DNA from: Niallia circulans
GTDB lineage: Bacteria > Bacillota > Bacilli > Bacillales > Cytobacillaceae
Direction of reading: 5' to 3'
Length of the DNA stretch: 64,000 nucleotides
Assembly (NCBI RefSeq): GCF_007273535.1
Contig: NZ_RIBP01000004.1
Span: 2,022,001 to 2,086,000 of the forward strand
Shown here in pieces: positions 55,592-64,000 of the stretch. Position 1 is the stretch's first letter; the number at the start of each line of letters is the position of its first letter. The notes beneath the pieces are model-generated. The model searched no databases. It had not been told where the DNA came from and saw only the letters and a program-made list of their open reading frames with translations. The position numbers and the translations under genes were made by a program.

Positions 55592-56002
55592 TTATTTTTT
55601 TCTTGCGATGCGAAAGCCATTGTCGATTTTATCAAAGCCAACGTGAGGATAATAGGACATCGCATCAGGAGCCGAAAGAAGAATAAGGGCGACTTCCTCT
55701 CCGATATGCTCTTTTAATAGTTGTAGCAAAGTTTTGCCAATGCCTTCCTTTTGATAGCTTTTATCGACTGCTAAATCAGATAGATAGCAGCAGTAGCTAA
55801 AATCCGTTACTGCCCTTGCCACCCCTACTAATTGATCCCCATTCCATGCCGTAAAAAGTATATCTGCATGATTAATCATTTTCTGTAGCCGCGGATAGTC
55901 GTCTGTTGGACGAATAAGTTCAGAAGCAAGGAATAAAAGGGAAAGCTGTTCTGGTGTTATCTTTTCATTGTATTTGTATTCAATTACTGTTAGTGAATTC
56001 AT
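55592..56002 (-). CDS. GNAT acetyltransferase
   Basis: 136 residues, GNAT fold with VGVARAVTDFSYCCYLSDLAVDKSYQKEGIGKTLLQLLKEH (acetyl-CoA site Q-x-x-G-I-G) and a C-terminal PHVGFDKIDNGF. Resembles small YitH/YpeA-type enzymes; substrate unknown. ATG with AGGAGGCAC SD on the minus strand. Convergent with the WYL-like gene with only 15 bases between. Confidence 0.85.
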   Translation of the reverse strand: MNSLTVIEYKYNEKITPEQLSLLFLASELIRPTDDYPRLQKMINHADILFTAWNGDQLVGVARAVTDFSYCCYLSDLAVDKSYQKEGIGKTLLQLLKEHIGEEVALILLSAPDAMSYYPHVGFDKIDNGFRIARKK

Positions 56003-56322
56003 ATAGTGCCTCCTGCAGCTTTTTCTTTATTATAAAGTGAAAAGACTAGTTATCGGCAAAAAAATGATAAAATTTGTTAAATTGTCTGAAAAATCTATTT
56101 CAGTATAACAATCGCTTTCTTCTTAAAGGTGAATTGTATAAAAACATGTCTTGTCCCTTATATACTGAAAACTCTTTAAACATCATTTGTCAGCTTTTCT
56201 AATAAGTATTTTCAGATAGTAACGACAAAATAGGAAAAAAGGTTGGTGTAAACGGTTAAGAAATCGGTAAATGGTTATATTGTAGATAACATCCCTATCG
56301 GTTTTGTAAAAAAGTTCACAAA
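56003..56322. other. AT-rich intergenic region, no gene seen
   Basis: About 320 bases between two divergent starts. No frame, hairpin with T tail or repeat is evident. Confidence 0.4.
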
Positions 56323-56338
56323 TTGTACACAAAAATGT

Positions 56339-56352
56339 TGGAAACGCTTACT
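56339..56352 (+). promoter_or_regulatory. cre-like site before a small YolD-like gene
   Basis: TGGAAACGCTTACT matches the CcpA operator pattern TGWAARCGYTWNCW at 13 of 14 positions. It lies in the probable promoter region (TATACT at 56363-56368) of the following gene, a position expected to repress. Confidence 0.45.
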
Positions 56353-56453
56353 GATAATAGTGTATACTATACATATAGTAAATTCTAACTATAAACAATT
56401 GCAGTGAAATATAGATGAAACAGATAGGAGACTATGTAAAGGAGAAGGAAAAC

Positions 56454-56648
56454 ATGATTTTAAAAGAGTTAGCAAGAAACCGGAAATTAGTCATTAATTA
56501 CTATAAAAATGGACTTTTACAAACATGCAAGGGCAGTGTTGAGTTATTGAACCTCCATGAGCAAACATTAAACCTGAAGGATGAGAAAGAGAATATCCTC
56601 CAAATTAAACTATCATGGATTCATGATATCGCACCAACAGCTGGTTAA
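56454..56648 (+). CDS. small YolD-like protein
   Basis: 64 residues from ATG 56454 (AAAGGAGAAGG upstream; an in-frame ATG 56415 has weak support). RKLVINYYKNGLLQTCKGSVELLNLHEQTLNLKDEKE and IKLSWIHDI follow the beta-barrel pattern of YolD-like domains. Function unknown. It has its own terminator and sits just before the ilv leader, unrelated to it. Confidence 0.55.
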   Translation: MILKELARNRKLVINYYKNGLLQTCKGSVELLNLHEQTLNLKDEKENILQIKLSWIHDIAPTAG

Positions 56649-56664
56649 GTATAATTAAAAATGG

Positions 56665-56695
56665 AACCGCTTTCCTAACAAGGAAGCGGTTTTTT
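56665..56695 (+). terminator. terminator after the small YolD-like gene
   Basis: AACCGCTTTCC pairs with GGAAGCGGTT (one bulge), six-base loop, then six Ts. Confidence 0.85.
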
Positions 56696-56882
56696 GTAAA
56701 AAGGCTGTCAGGAAATCTGACAAGTTCGTATACGCAGCTCACATTATCGTATTATAATGAATTCTCCATAAAGAATCGTTTTTGTTTGTACCATCAAAAA
56801 ACAGGACTTAAAGATTAAAAAAATTAGTAAAAAAAATTTTTTAGAATTTTACAAAGTACAGGCGTTATTTATTTATCAATAT

Positions 56883-56896
56883 TGTAAGCGGTTACT
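56883..56896 (+). promoter_or_regulatory. cre-like site upstream of the ilv-leu promoter
   Basis: TGTAAGCGGTTACT matches the CcpA site TGWAARCGYTWNCW at 13 of 14 positions and lies 48 bases before the -35. In B. subtilis CcpA bound upstream activates ilv-leu. An AT-rich palindrome-like stretch at 56834-56850 could be a CodY site, but the match is poor. Confidence 0.5.
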
Positions 56897-56943
56897 GCAA
56901 TCTTGATTTTGTTTGAATTATCGAACAATTCTTAAAAAGGGTG

Positions 56944-56972
56944 TTGACTCTTGTTTCAAATCGGCGTAAGAT
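56944..56972 (+). promoter_or_regulatory. ilv-leu promoter
   Basis: TTGACT (56944-56949) and TAAGAT (56967-56972), 17 bases apart, start the long T-box leader. Confidence 0.75.
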
Positions 56973-56984
56973 AACCTCAACAAA

Positions 56985-57390
56985 AGCAAAACAGAAAATA
57001 AAAAACACAGCTTAGAAAGCTATTGAAACCATTTGAAATACCGTCGTTAAGTAAGCCTATTACCTAAATAAAAGATAATGAAAAATACGATGATGAGGAT
57101 AAGTAGTTCCTGATTTGGGATTCCACAGAGAGCCGGTGGGTTGCTGAGAACCGGTGAAGCCGATCAAGAATGAACTCACCTCTGAGTGTTGGCTTGAAAC
57201 ACATTTGTGCAGTAGAGCTAACCGAGTGACACGCCACTCGTTACCAAAAAAGGAACGAACTGTTCATTGAGTGCATACACGCTTTAGTGTATGAATGAGG
57301 GTGGTACCGTGGAAAAGCTAAAAAAAGCCTTTTCACCCCTTTTGTCTACTTAGTAAAGTAAACATTGGGGGTGTGGAGGCTTTTTTTATG
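56985..57390 (+). promoter_or_regulatory. leucine T-box leader of ilvBHC-leuBCD
   Basis: T-box motif AGGGTGGTACCGTGG at 57298-57312. The specifier is CTC (Leu) at 57175-57177 in GAACTCACC. The terminator pairs AAAAAAGCC...CACCCC (from 57321) with GGGGGTG...GGCTTTTTT (to 57387). Low charging of tRNA-Leu should open the operon. Leader start is approximate. Confidence 0.93.
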
Positions 57391-57461
57391 ATATAAATCA
57401 ACTGGTGTTGCTGGCGAAATCATTGTAAAAATTAAATCACCTTAATAAGGAGGTTATATTG

Positions 57462-59177
57462 ATGATACAGAAAACCGCCTTTGAAGAGACGAAGGCTAAG
57501 ACAAAGCCATTAACTGGGGCAGATCTATTGCTGAAAGCTTTAGAAAAGGAAAATGTGGAGTATATTTTCGGCTATCCGGGAGGTGCAGTTCTTCCGATTT
57601 ACGATAAAATATACGATTCAAAAATATTCCATGTCCTTCCGAGACATGAACAAGGCGGAATACATGCTGCTGAAGGCTATGCTCGCATATCTGGAAAACC
57701 AGGAGTAGTTATTGCCACATCAGGTCCTGGTGCAACAAATATTGTGACAGGGCTTGCGGACGCGATGATGGATTCCTTGCCACTTGTTGTTTTCACTGGA
57801 CAGGTAGCGACAGGCGTTATTGGGACAGATGCCTTTCAAGAGGCAGATATTCTTGGCATTACAACACCAATCACAAAATATAATTGTCAAATCAGAAGCT
57901 TGGAAGACATTCCGAGAATTGTTAAGGAAGCTTTCTTTATTGCTACAAGCGGAAGACCTGGCCCAGTTTTAATTGACGTGCCGAAGGATATCGCTGCAAC
58001 TGTGACTGAGGTGCCTCAGGAGCAAGAAGTGGACTTGCCGGGCTATCAGCCAACTACAAAGCCAAATTATTTGCAAATCCGTAAGCTGACAGAGGCTGTC
58101 AGTGCTGCTAAAAAACCAGTCATTCTGGCAGGAGCAGGGGTTATTTTCTCAAAGGCATCAGCTGAGTTGAAGGAATACGCAGAACAGCAGCAAATTCCCG
58201 TTGTACACACATTGCTTGGCTTAGGTGGACTTTCTGAGGATAACAGTTTGTTCGTCGGAATGGGCGGAATGCATGGCAGTTATGCGGCTAATATGGCATT
58301 GTACGAATGTGATTTACTTGTAAATGTTGGAGCGAGATTTGATGACCGCTTGACAGGTAATTTGCAGCATTTTGCTCCAAATGCAATTAAGGCACATATC
58401 GATATCGATCCAGCTGAAATTGGCAAGATTATTCCAACAAAAATCCCAGTCGTAGCAGATGCGAAAGAAGCATTGACAGAGTTAATCAATCAAAATGGAA
58501 AACGTTCAGAGCATGACGAATGGTTAAAAAAGATTGAAAATTGGGAAAACGAATACCCTTATTATTACGAAGATTCCGACAAGTTGAAGCCACAGCAAAT
58601 ACTTGAGCTTCTTCATACAAAGACAAATGGGGAAGCAATTGTAACAACAGATGTAGGACAGCATCAAATGTGGACAGCACAATACTACCGCTTTAAGGAC
58701 CCTAATAAATGGGTAACTTCAGGTGGATTAGGAACGATGGGATTCGGCTTGCCATCAAGCATCGGTGCACAAATTGCCGACAAGGATGCAACCGTTCTAT
58801 CCATCAGTGGTGATGGCGGTTTCCAAATGTGCAGCCAAGAATTAGCTCTTATCAGGGAGTTGAACTTGCCGATCAAAATCATCATTTTCAATAACCAAGC
58901 ATTAGGAATGGTAAGGCAATGGCAGGAATTCTTTTACGAGTCGCGCTTCTCTCACAGTAAGGAATCTGTGCAGCCGTCCTTTGTCAAGCTTGCAGAAGCA
59001 TATGGCATTAAAGGCTATCAAATTTCGAATCTTGAGGATGCTGACAAAATATTGGATGAAGTCCTTCATAACAGGGAGCCAGTTGTCTTAGACTTCCGTA
59101 TTGATCCTAATGAAAATGTTTATCCGATGATTGCACCAGGCAAAGGTTTACACGAAATGGTGGGGATGAAACCATGA
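57462..59177 (+). CDS. ilvB: acetolactate synthase large subunit
   Basis: First common step of valine, leucine and isoleucine synthesis, using thiamine diphosphate and FAD. 571 residues from ATG 57462 (AAGGAGG 8 bases upstream). Catalytic glutamate E63 in [17 protein letters not shown] domain in the middle; ThDP motif [15 protein letters not shown]...[12 protein letters not shown] near the C-terminus. It overlaps ilvH by ATGA. Confidence 0.97.
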   Translation: MIQKTAFEETKAKTKPLTGADLLLKALEKENVEYIFGYPGGAVLPIYDKIYDSKIFHVLPRHEQGGIHAAEGYARISGKPGVVIATSGPGATNIVTGLADAMMDSLPLVVFTGQVATGVIGTDAFQEADILGITTPITKYNCQIRSLEDIPRIVKEAFFIATSGRPGPVLIDVPKDIAATVTEVPQEQEVDLPGYQPTTKPNYLQIRKLTEAVSAAKKPVILAGAGVIFSKASAELKEYAEQQQIPVVHTLLGLGGLSEDNSLFVGMGGMHGSYAANMALYECDLLVNVGARFDDRLTGNLQHFAPNAIKAHIDIDPAEIGKIIPTKIPVVADAKEALTELINQNGKRSEHDEWLKKIENWENEYPYYYEDSDKLKPQQILELLHTKTNGEAIVTTDVGQHQMWTAQYYRFKDPNKWVTSGGLGTMGFGLPSSIGAQIADKDATVLSISGDGGFQMCSQELALIRELNLPIKIIIFNNQALGMVRQWQEFFYESRFSHSKESVQPSFVKLAEAYGIKGYQISNLEDADKILDEVLHNREPVVLDFRIDPNENVYPMIAPGKGLHEMVGMKP

Positions 59178-59692
59178 AAAGAATAATCAGTTTAACAGTC
59201 ATGAATAAATCTGGTGTTTTGAACCGGATTACCAATTTGTTTTCAAAAAGAAACTATAATATTGAAAGCATTTCGGTTGGTCATACGGAGCAAGAAGGTA
59301 TATCCAGAATTACATGTGTTGTTCATGTAGAGAGTGAGGGTGTCATCGAGCAGGTGACAAAGCAGCTTAATAAACAAGTCGACATATTAAAAGTTGTGGA
59401 TATTACTGACCAGGCAATTGTTGAAAGGGAGCTTGCCTTAATTAAGGTACTGGCAACACCAGCCACTAGAAATGAGCTGTACTCCTTAATTGAGCCTTTC
59501 CGGGCATCTGTAATCGATGTGAGCAAAGAAAGCTTAGTCATTCAGATAACTGGTGAAGCTTCAAAGATAGAAGCATTTATTGAGCTGATAAGACCATACG
59601 GAATCAAAGAGATTGCAAGAACTGGCACCACTGCATTCCCGCGTGGGTCTCAGAAAAACACTAGTCAAAGAAACCATTACTCTATTGTTTAA
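59174..59692 (+). CDS. ilvH: acetolactate synthase small subunit
   Basis: Regulatory subunit, 172 residues, with an N-terminal ACT domain ([28 protein letters not shown]) that gives valine feedback and a C-terminal domain (about 85-160). Starts inside the ilvB stop (ATGA), implying translational coupling and balanced subunits. Confidence 0.96.
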   Translation: MKRIISLTVMNKSGVLNRITNLFSKRNYNIESISVGHTEQEGISRITCVVHVESEGVIEQVTKQLNKQVDILKVVDITDQAIVERELALIKVLATPATRNELYSLIEPFRASVIDVSKESLVIQITGEASKIEAFIELIRPYGIKEIARTGTTAFPRGSQKNTSQRNHYSIV

Positions 59693-59696
59693 TTAA

Positions 59697-60761
<1,065 letters not shown>

Positions 60762-60789
60762 GACCTGCTATATATAAACTACTATCTTA

Positions 60790-60842
60790 TAAGCAGTAAA
60801 AAGGACGGTGCAGGAGTTAAATCCTGGGCCGTTCTCTAAAAA
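60790..60842. other. hairpin between ilvC and leuB
   Basis: AGGACGG and CCGTTCT, then CAGGA and TCCTG, pair with a two-base mismatch and loop GTTAAA. On the plus strand As follow, not Ts, so it is not a standard terminator there; it may instead protect the 3' end of an ilvC message. mRNA processing around ilvC is known from the B. subtilis operon. leuA would be expected here and is not present. Confidence 0.5.
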
Positions 60843-60888
60843 AAAAGCAATCACTGACTTTACAGATGAGCATGGAGGTCATTAGCAA

Positions 60889-61986
60889 ATGGAGAAAAAA
60901 ATTGCCGTATTGCCTGGAGATGGCATCGGTCCAGAAATCATTAAAGGTGCAATCGATGTATTGCAGGTAATTGAAGCAAAATTTGGCCACTCTTTTGAAT
61001 ATAATTATGCAAATATCGGCGGATCTGCCTTTGATAAGGAAGGAACACCTTTATCAGACAAAACGATTGCATTATGCAAATCGAGTGACGCGATTATGCT
61101 TGGCGCAGTTGGTGGACCGAAATGGGATACTCTGCCTGTTTCATCAAGACCTGAACAAGGGCTGCTTCGCATCAGGAAAGAGCTTAACCTTTTTGCAAAC
61201 TTAAGGCCAACTAAATATTTTCCAAGCTTGGCACCTGCGTCTCCGTTGCGCCAAGAAGTTATTGAAAATGTTGATTTAATGATGGTTAGAGAGCTGACAG
61301 GCGGCATTTACTTCGGCACACCAAGTGAAAGAACGACAATTGGCGGAAAGGCTGGAGCTGTTGATACACTTCTATATACAAAAGAAGAAATCAACATCGT
61401 TTTGAAAAAAGCATTTGAAATCGCCAAAACTAGATCAAAGAAAGTAACTTCTGTCGATAAGGCGAATGTATTGGAATCAAGCAGACTGTGGAGAGAATGT
61501 GCTACGGAGATGGCTGTGCAATATCCGGAAGTTAAACTCGAGCATATGCTTGTCGATAATGCGGCAATGCAGCTTATCAGCAATCCAAGACAGTTTGATG
61601 TGGTTGTAACTGAAAACATGTTTGGTGATATCTTAAGTGATGAGGCAAGTGTGTTGACAGGATCGCTTGGGATGCTCGCTTCAGCAAGTATTTCTGAAGA
61701 CGGTCCATCGCTTTATGAACCAATACACGGTTCAGCTCCAGATATTGCTGGACAAAATATTGCCAATCCGCTGGCAACTATTCTGTCTGCAGCAATGATG
61801 CTTCGTCTATCCTTTGAGATGGAACAGGAAGCTCAATTAATAGAAAATGCAGTTGATGCAGTTTTAAATAAAGGCTATCGAACAAAGGATATCCTGTCTG
61901 CGGATACTACATTGCTTACTACTTCACAAATGGTCGAGCAAGTTAAAGCTGAAATGATGACGGTACTTGAAACAGTAGAAGCATGA
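60889..61986 (+). CDS. leuB: 3-isopropylmalate dehydrogenase
   Basis: Leucine synthesis: oxidises and decarboxylates 3-isopropylmalate with NAD. 365 residues; AVLPGDGIGPEI at the N-terminus, substrate arginines in LRIRKELNLFANLRP, RELTGGIYFG, and metal aspartates in VTENMFGDILSDEAS, then GSAPDIAGQNIANP. SD GGAGG. Directly follows ilvC, 127 bases away, without leuA. Confidence 0.97.
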   Translation: MEKKIAVLPGDGIGPEIIKGAIDVLQVIEAKFGHSFEYNYANIGGSAFDKEGTPLSDKTIALCKSSDAIMLGAVGGPKWDTLPVSSRPEQGLLRIRKELNLFANLRPTKYFPSLAPASPLRQEVIENVDLMMVRELTGGIYFGTPSERTTIGGKAGAVDTLLYTKEEINIVLKKAFEIAKTRSKKVTSVDKANVLESSRLWRECATEMAVQYPEVKLEHMLVDNAAMQLISNPRQFDVVVTENMFGDILSDEASVLTGSLGMLASASISEDGPSLYEPIHGSAPDIAGQNIANPLATILSAAMMLRLSFEMEQEAQLIENAVDAVLNKGYRTKDILSADTTLLTTSQMVEQVKAEMMTVLETVEA

Positions 61987-62075
61987 TAAATAGAGAGAAA
62001 ACGAAAGAAAATTGGATGGATAAATAGGATAGATAAGAATAGAAGAAAAAAGACAAAAGAAAGGGGAGGACCATA

Positions 62076-63482
62076 ATGGGGAAATCCATTATTGAAAAAA
62101 TCTGGGAAAAGCATATTGTTCATCGCGAAGAGGGAAAGCCGGATCTCCTGTACATCGATCTTCATCTAGTGCATGAAGTGACATCCCCACAAGCATTTTC
62201 TGGGCTAAGAATGAAAAATCGTAAGGTCCGCCGTCCAGATCGTACCTTTGCAACAATGGATCATAATGTCCCGACAATCAATCGCTTTCAAGTGGATGAT
62301 GAAGTAGCTTTAAATCAAATGACAACATTAGAAAAAAACTGTCTTGAGTTTAATGTCCCATTGGCAAATTTGGAAAGCCCAGAACAAGGGATTGTCCATG
62401 TCATTGGTCCGGAATTGGGATTAACACAGCCTGGAAAAACAATCGTTTGCGGTGACAGCCATACATCGACACATGGTGCTTTTGGTGCATTGGCGTTTGG
62501 AATTGGCACAAGTGAGGTTGAGCATGTATTAGCAACACAAACTTTGTGGCAAACAAAACCAAAAACATTAAAAATAGAAGTGAACGGTAAGTTAGCAATG
62601 GGTGTTAACGCTAAGGATGTTATCTTGTATGTGCTTTCCAAGTATGGTGTCAATTTTGGAACAGGTCATGTTATTGAATACACTGGCGACGTCATCAAAC
62701 AATTGAGCATGGAAGAGAGAATGACAATCTGCAATATGTCCATTGAAGGTGGCGCTAGAGCCGGGCTTGTCTGTCCAGATGAAACGACGTTCAGCTATAT
62801 GCGCGGCAGAAAATATGCTCCTGAAAACTTTGAGGAAGCTGTTAAAGCATGGGAAGAAATTGTATCAGATGAGGATGCTGTCTATGATAAAGTAATCGAA
62901 ATAGACGGCAATGACATTGCACCAATGGTCAGCTGGGGAACAAATCCATCCATGACAGCCAAGGTGGATGACAGTATTCCAACTGAAGGTGATTTTGCGG
63001 ACGAAACAGATCGTCGTGCCTTAAAGAGTGCCCTGCAATATATGGGTCTTAAGGAAGGACAGCAAATTAAAGATATCGCCATTCAGCATGTCTTTATAGG
63101 TTCTTGTACAAATTCTAGAATAGAAGATTTGCGACAGGCTGCAAGTGTTATTAGCGGGCAAAGGGTGCATCCAGGTGTACGTGCATTAGTTGTTCCAGGG
63201 TCCCAGCAGGTGAAAATGAAAGCAGAAGAAGAAGGGCTTGATAAATTATTTACCGAAGCAGGCTTCGAGTGGAGAGATGCGGGCTGCAGCATGTGCCTGA
63301 GCATGAATAATGATGTTGTTCCAAGCGGAGAACATTGTGCATCCACTTCAAACCGCAACTTTGAAGGCAGACAAGGGGCAGGTGCCAGAACACACTTAGT
63401 CAGCCCGGCAATGGCAGCAGCAGCGGCGCTTAATGGTCACTTTGTTGATATACGAAAAGGAAATGTAGCAGAGCTTGTATAA
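62076..63482 (+). CDS. leuC: 3-isopropylmalate dehydratase large subunit
   Basis: Aconitase-family enzyme, 468 residues, interconverting 2- and 3-isopropylmalate with LeuD. The 4Fe-4S ligands are C344 (FIGSCTNSR), C404 and C407 (GCSMC). Conserved [13 protein letters not shown] near 120. GGGGAGG SD before ATG; 17 bases to leuD. Confidence 0.97.
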   Translation: MGKSIIEKIWEKHIVHREEGKPDLLYIDLHLVHEVTSPQAFSGLRMKNRKVRRPDRTFATMDHNVPTINRFQVDDEVALNQMTTLEKNCLEFNVPLANLESPEQGIVHVIGPELGLTQPGKTIVCGDSHTSTHGAFGALAFGIGTSEVEHVLATQTLWQTKPKTLKIEVNGKLAMGVNAKDVILYVLSKYGVNFGTGHVIEYTGDVIKQLSMEERMTICNMSIEGGARAGLVCPDETTFSYMRGRKYAPENFEEAVKAWEEIVSDEDAVYDKVIEIDGNDIAPMVSWGTNPSMTAKVDDSIPTEGDFADETDRRALKSALQYMGLKEGQQIKDIAIQHVFIGSCTNSRIEDLRQAASVISGQRVHPGVRALVVPGSQQVKMKAEEEGLDKLFTEAGFEWRDAGCSMCLSMNNDVVPSGEHCASTSNRNFEGRQGAGARTHLVSPAMAAAAALNGHFVDIRKGNVAELV

Positions 63483-63499
63483 AAAGGAGGGAACGTCCC

Positions 63500-64000
63500 A
63501 TGGGCGGTTTTAAGAAATTGGCCGGAAAGGCTGTGGCGATGGATCGTGTAAATGTGGACACAGATCAGATCATCCCTAAACAATTTTTGAAAAGAATTGA
63601 AAAAACAGGATTTGGACGCTTTGCATTTTATGATTGGCGATATAAAGAAAATGGTGAGCTTAATCCGGAGTTTGAATTGAATTTTCCAGAAAATCAAGGT
63701 GCGAATATTTTGATTGCAAACAAGAACTTCGGCTGTGGTTCATCAAGAGAGCACGCTCCTTGGGCCTTAAATGACTATGGTTTTCAAGCTGTTATAGCAC
63801 CATCCTTCGCTGATATCTTTTATCAAAATTGCTTAAAAAATGGCATGCTTCCGATTGTTCTCGAGGCTAATGATGTTGAATATTTGTTAAAGGCAGCTAA
63901 AGCACAGCCTTATCAACTTCATATTAATTTAGAGGAAGAAAAGGTAGAGGATGAAAGTGGCTTTTCTGTAAATTTTACAATCCATCCATATTGGAAAAAA
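63500..64000 (+). CDS. leuD: 3-isopropylmalate dehydratase small subunit, cut by the window end
   Basis: Open frame from ATG 63500 (AAGGAGG upstream) to the last base, 167 codons with no stop; LeuD proteins are about 195-200 residues, so some 30 are missing. [35 protein letters not shown] and [17 protein letters not shown] are LeuD motifs. Swivelling subunit that completes the LeuC active site. Confidence 0.96.
   Translation, partial: MGGFKKLAGKAVAMDRVNVDTDQIIPKQFLKRIEKTGFGRFAFYDWRYKENGELNPEFELNFPENQGANILIANKNFGCGSSREHAPWALNDYGFQAVIAPSFADIFYQNCLKNGMLPIVLEANDVEYLLKAAKAQPYQLHINLEEEKVEDESGFSVNFTIHPYWKK

Noticed and set aside
56834..56850. Possible CodY box before ilvB
   Set aside because: The AATTTTTTAGAATTT stretch has four mismatches to the CodY consensus in a very AT-rich region, so it could be chance.
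50100..57000. att-type direct repeat of the tRNA-Arg 3' end
   Set aside because: Looked for a second copy of the T-arm and acceptor sequence to the right of the tRNA and found none by eye.

Overview
The window is a low-GC Firmicute chromosome segment, almost certainly from a spore-forming member of the Bacillaceae. The gene order (phoPR-polA-mutM-ytaF-coaE ... nrdR-dnaB-dnaI-ytxC-thrS-infC-rpmI-rplT ... pheST-zapA-cvpA-polX-mutS2-lcfA-etfBA-trxA-uvrC-lysC-sdhCAB-gerE-racE-gerM-rdgB-ysnB ... ilvBHC-leuBCD) follows that of Bacillus subtilis, as I remember it. Sporulation genes are present (ytaF, ytxC, sspI, gerE, gerM). TTG starts, strong Shine-Dalgarno (SD) sequences and three T-box leaders also fit. 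I cannot fix the genus.

Layout. 1-6.7 kb: phosphate two-component system PhoPR, a 614-bp gap with a decayed intergenic repeat, DNA polymerase I and MutM glycosylase. 6.7-12.2 kb: ytaF, coaE, nrdR, and the primosome loaders dnaB and dnaI with ytxC. 12.2-16.2 kb: T-box-controlled thrS, then the L20-autoregulated infC-rpmI-rplT operon, whose infC uses an AUU start. 16.2-20.7 kb: small membrane proteins, ysdB behind a textbook sigma-W promoter, an M42 peptidase, an AI-2E family transporter and sspI. 20.7-31.1 kb: rRNA methyltransferase ysgA, T-box pheST, zapA-cvpA-polX-mutS2-yshE. 31.2-37.1 kb: acyl-CoA ligase, electron-transfer flavoprotein, thioredoxin, UvrC. 37.1-43.8 kb: lysine riboswitch and lysC (with an internal start for the beta subunit), a repeat element, yslB, and the succinate dehydrogenase operon. 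43.8-49.9 kb: a probable sigma-K cupin, gerE, a MarR regulator, racE, gerM, rdgB, ysnB.

50.0-57.0 kb is the accessory part. It starts at a tRNA-Arg(UCU) gene and holds broken or unrecognised genes: a frame-shifted Ala/Gly-rich peptide gene beside a small two-helix membrane protein, a broken secreted-protein gene, and an ORF truncated by a 17-bp duplication. It also holds two GNAT acetyltransferases, a ferritin-like protein, and a divergent gene cluster whose two promoters each carry a LexA-type SOS box in the spacer.

57.0-64.0 kb is the branched-chain amino acid operon under a leucine T-box. ilvB-ilvH-ilvC is followed directly by leuB-leuC-leuD: leuA is not between ilvC and leuB where B. subtilis has it. 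leuD runs off the window end.

Most of the window is conserved core. The parts most worth following up are the divergent SOS unit (54.5-55.6 kb), the decayed island after the tRNA (50.3-52.4 kb), the missing leuA, and the ytaF ribosome-binding site that is also a terminator arm.
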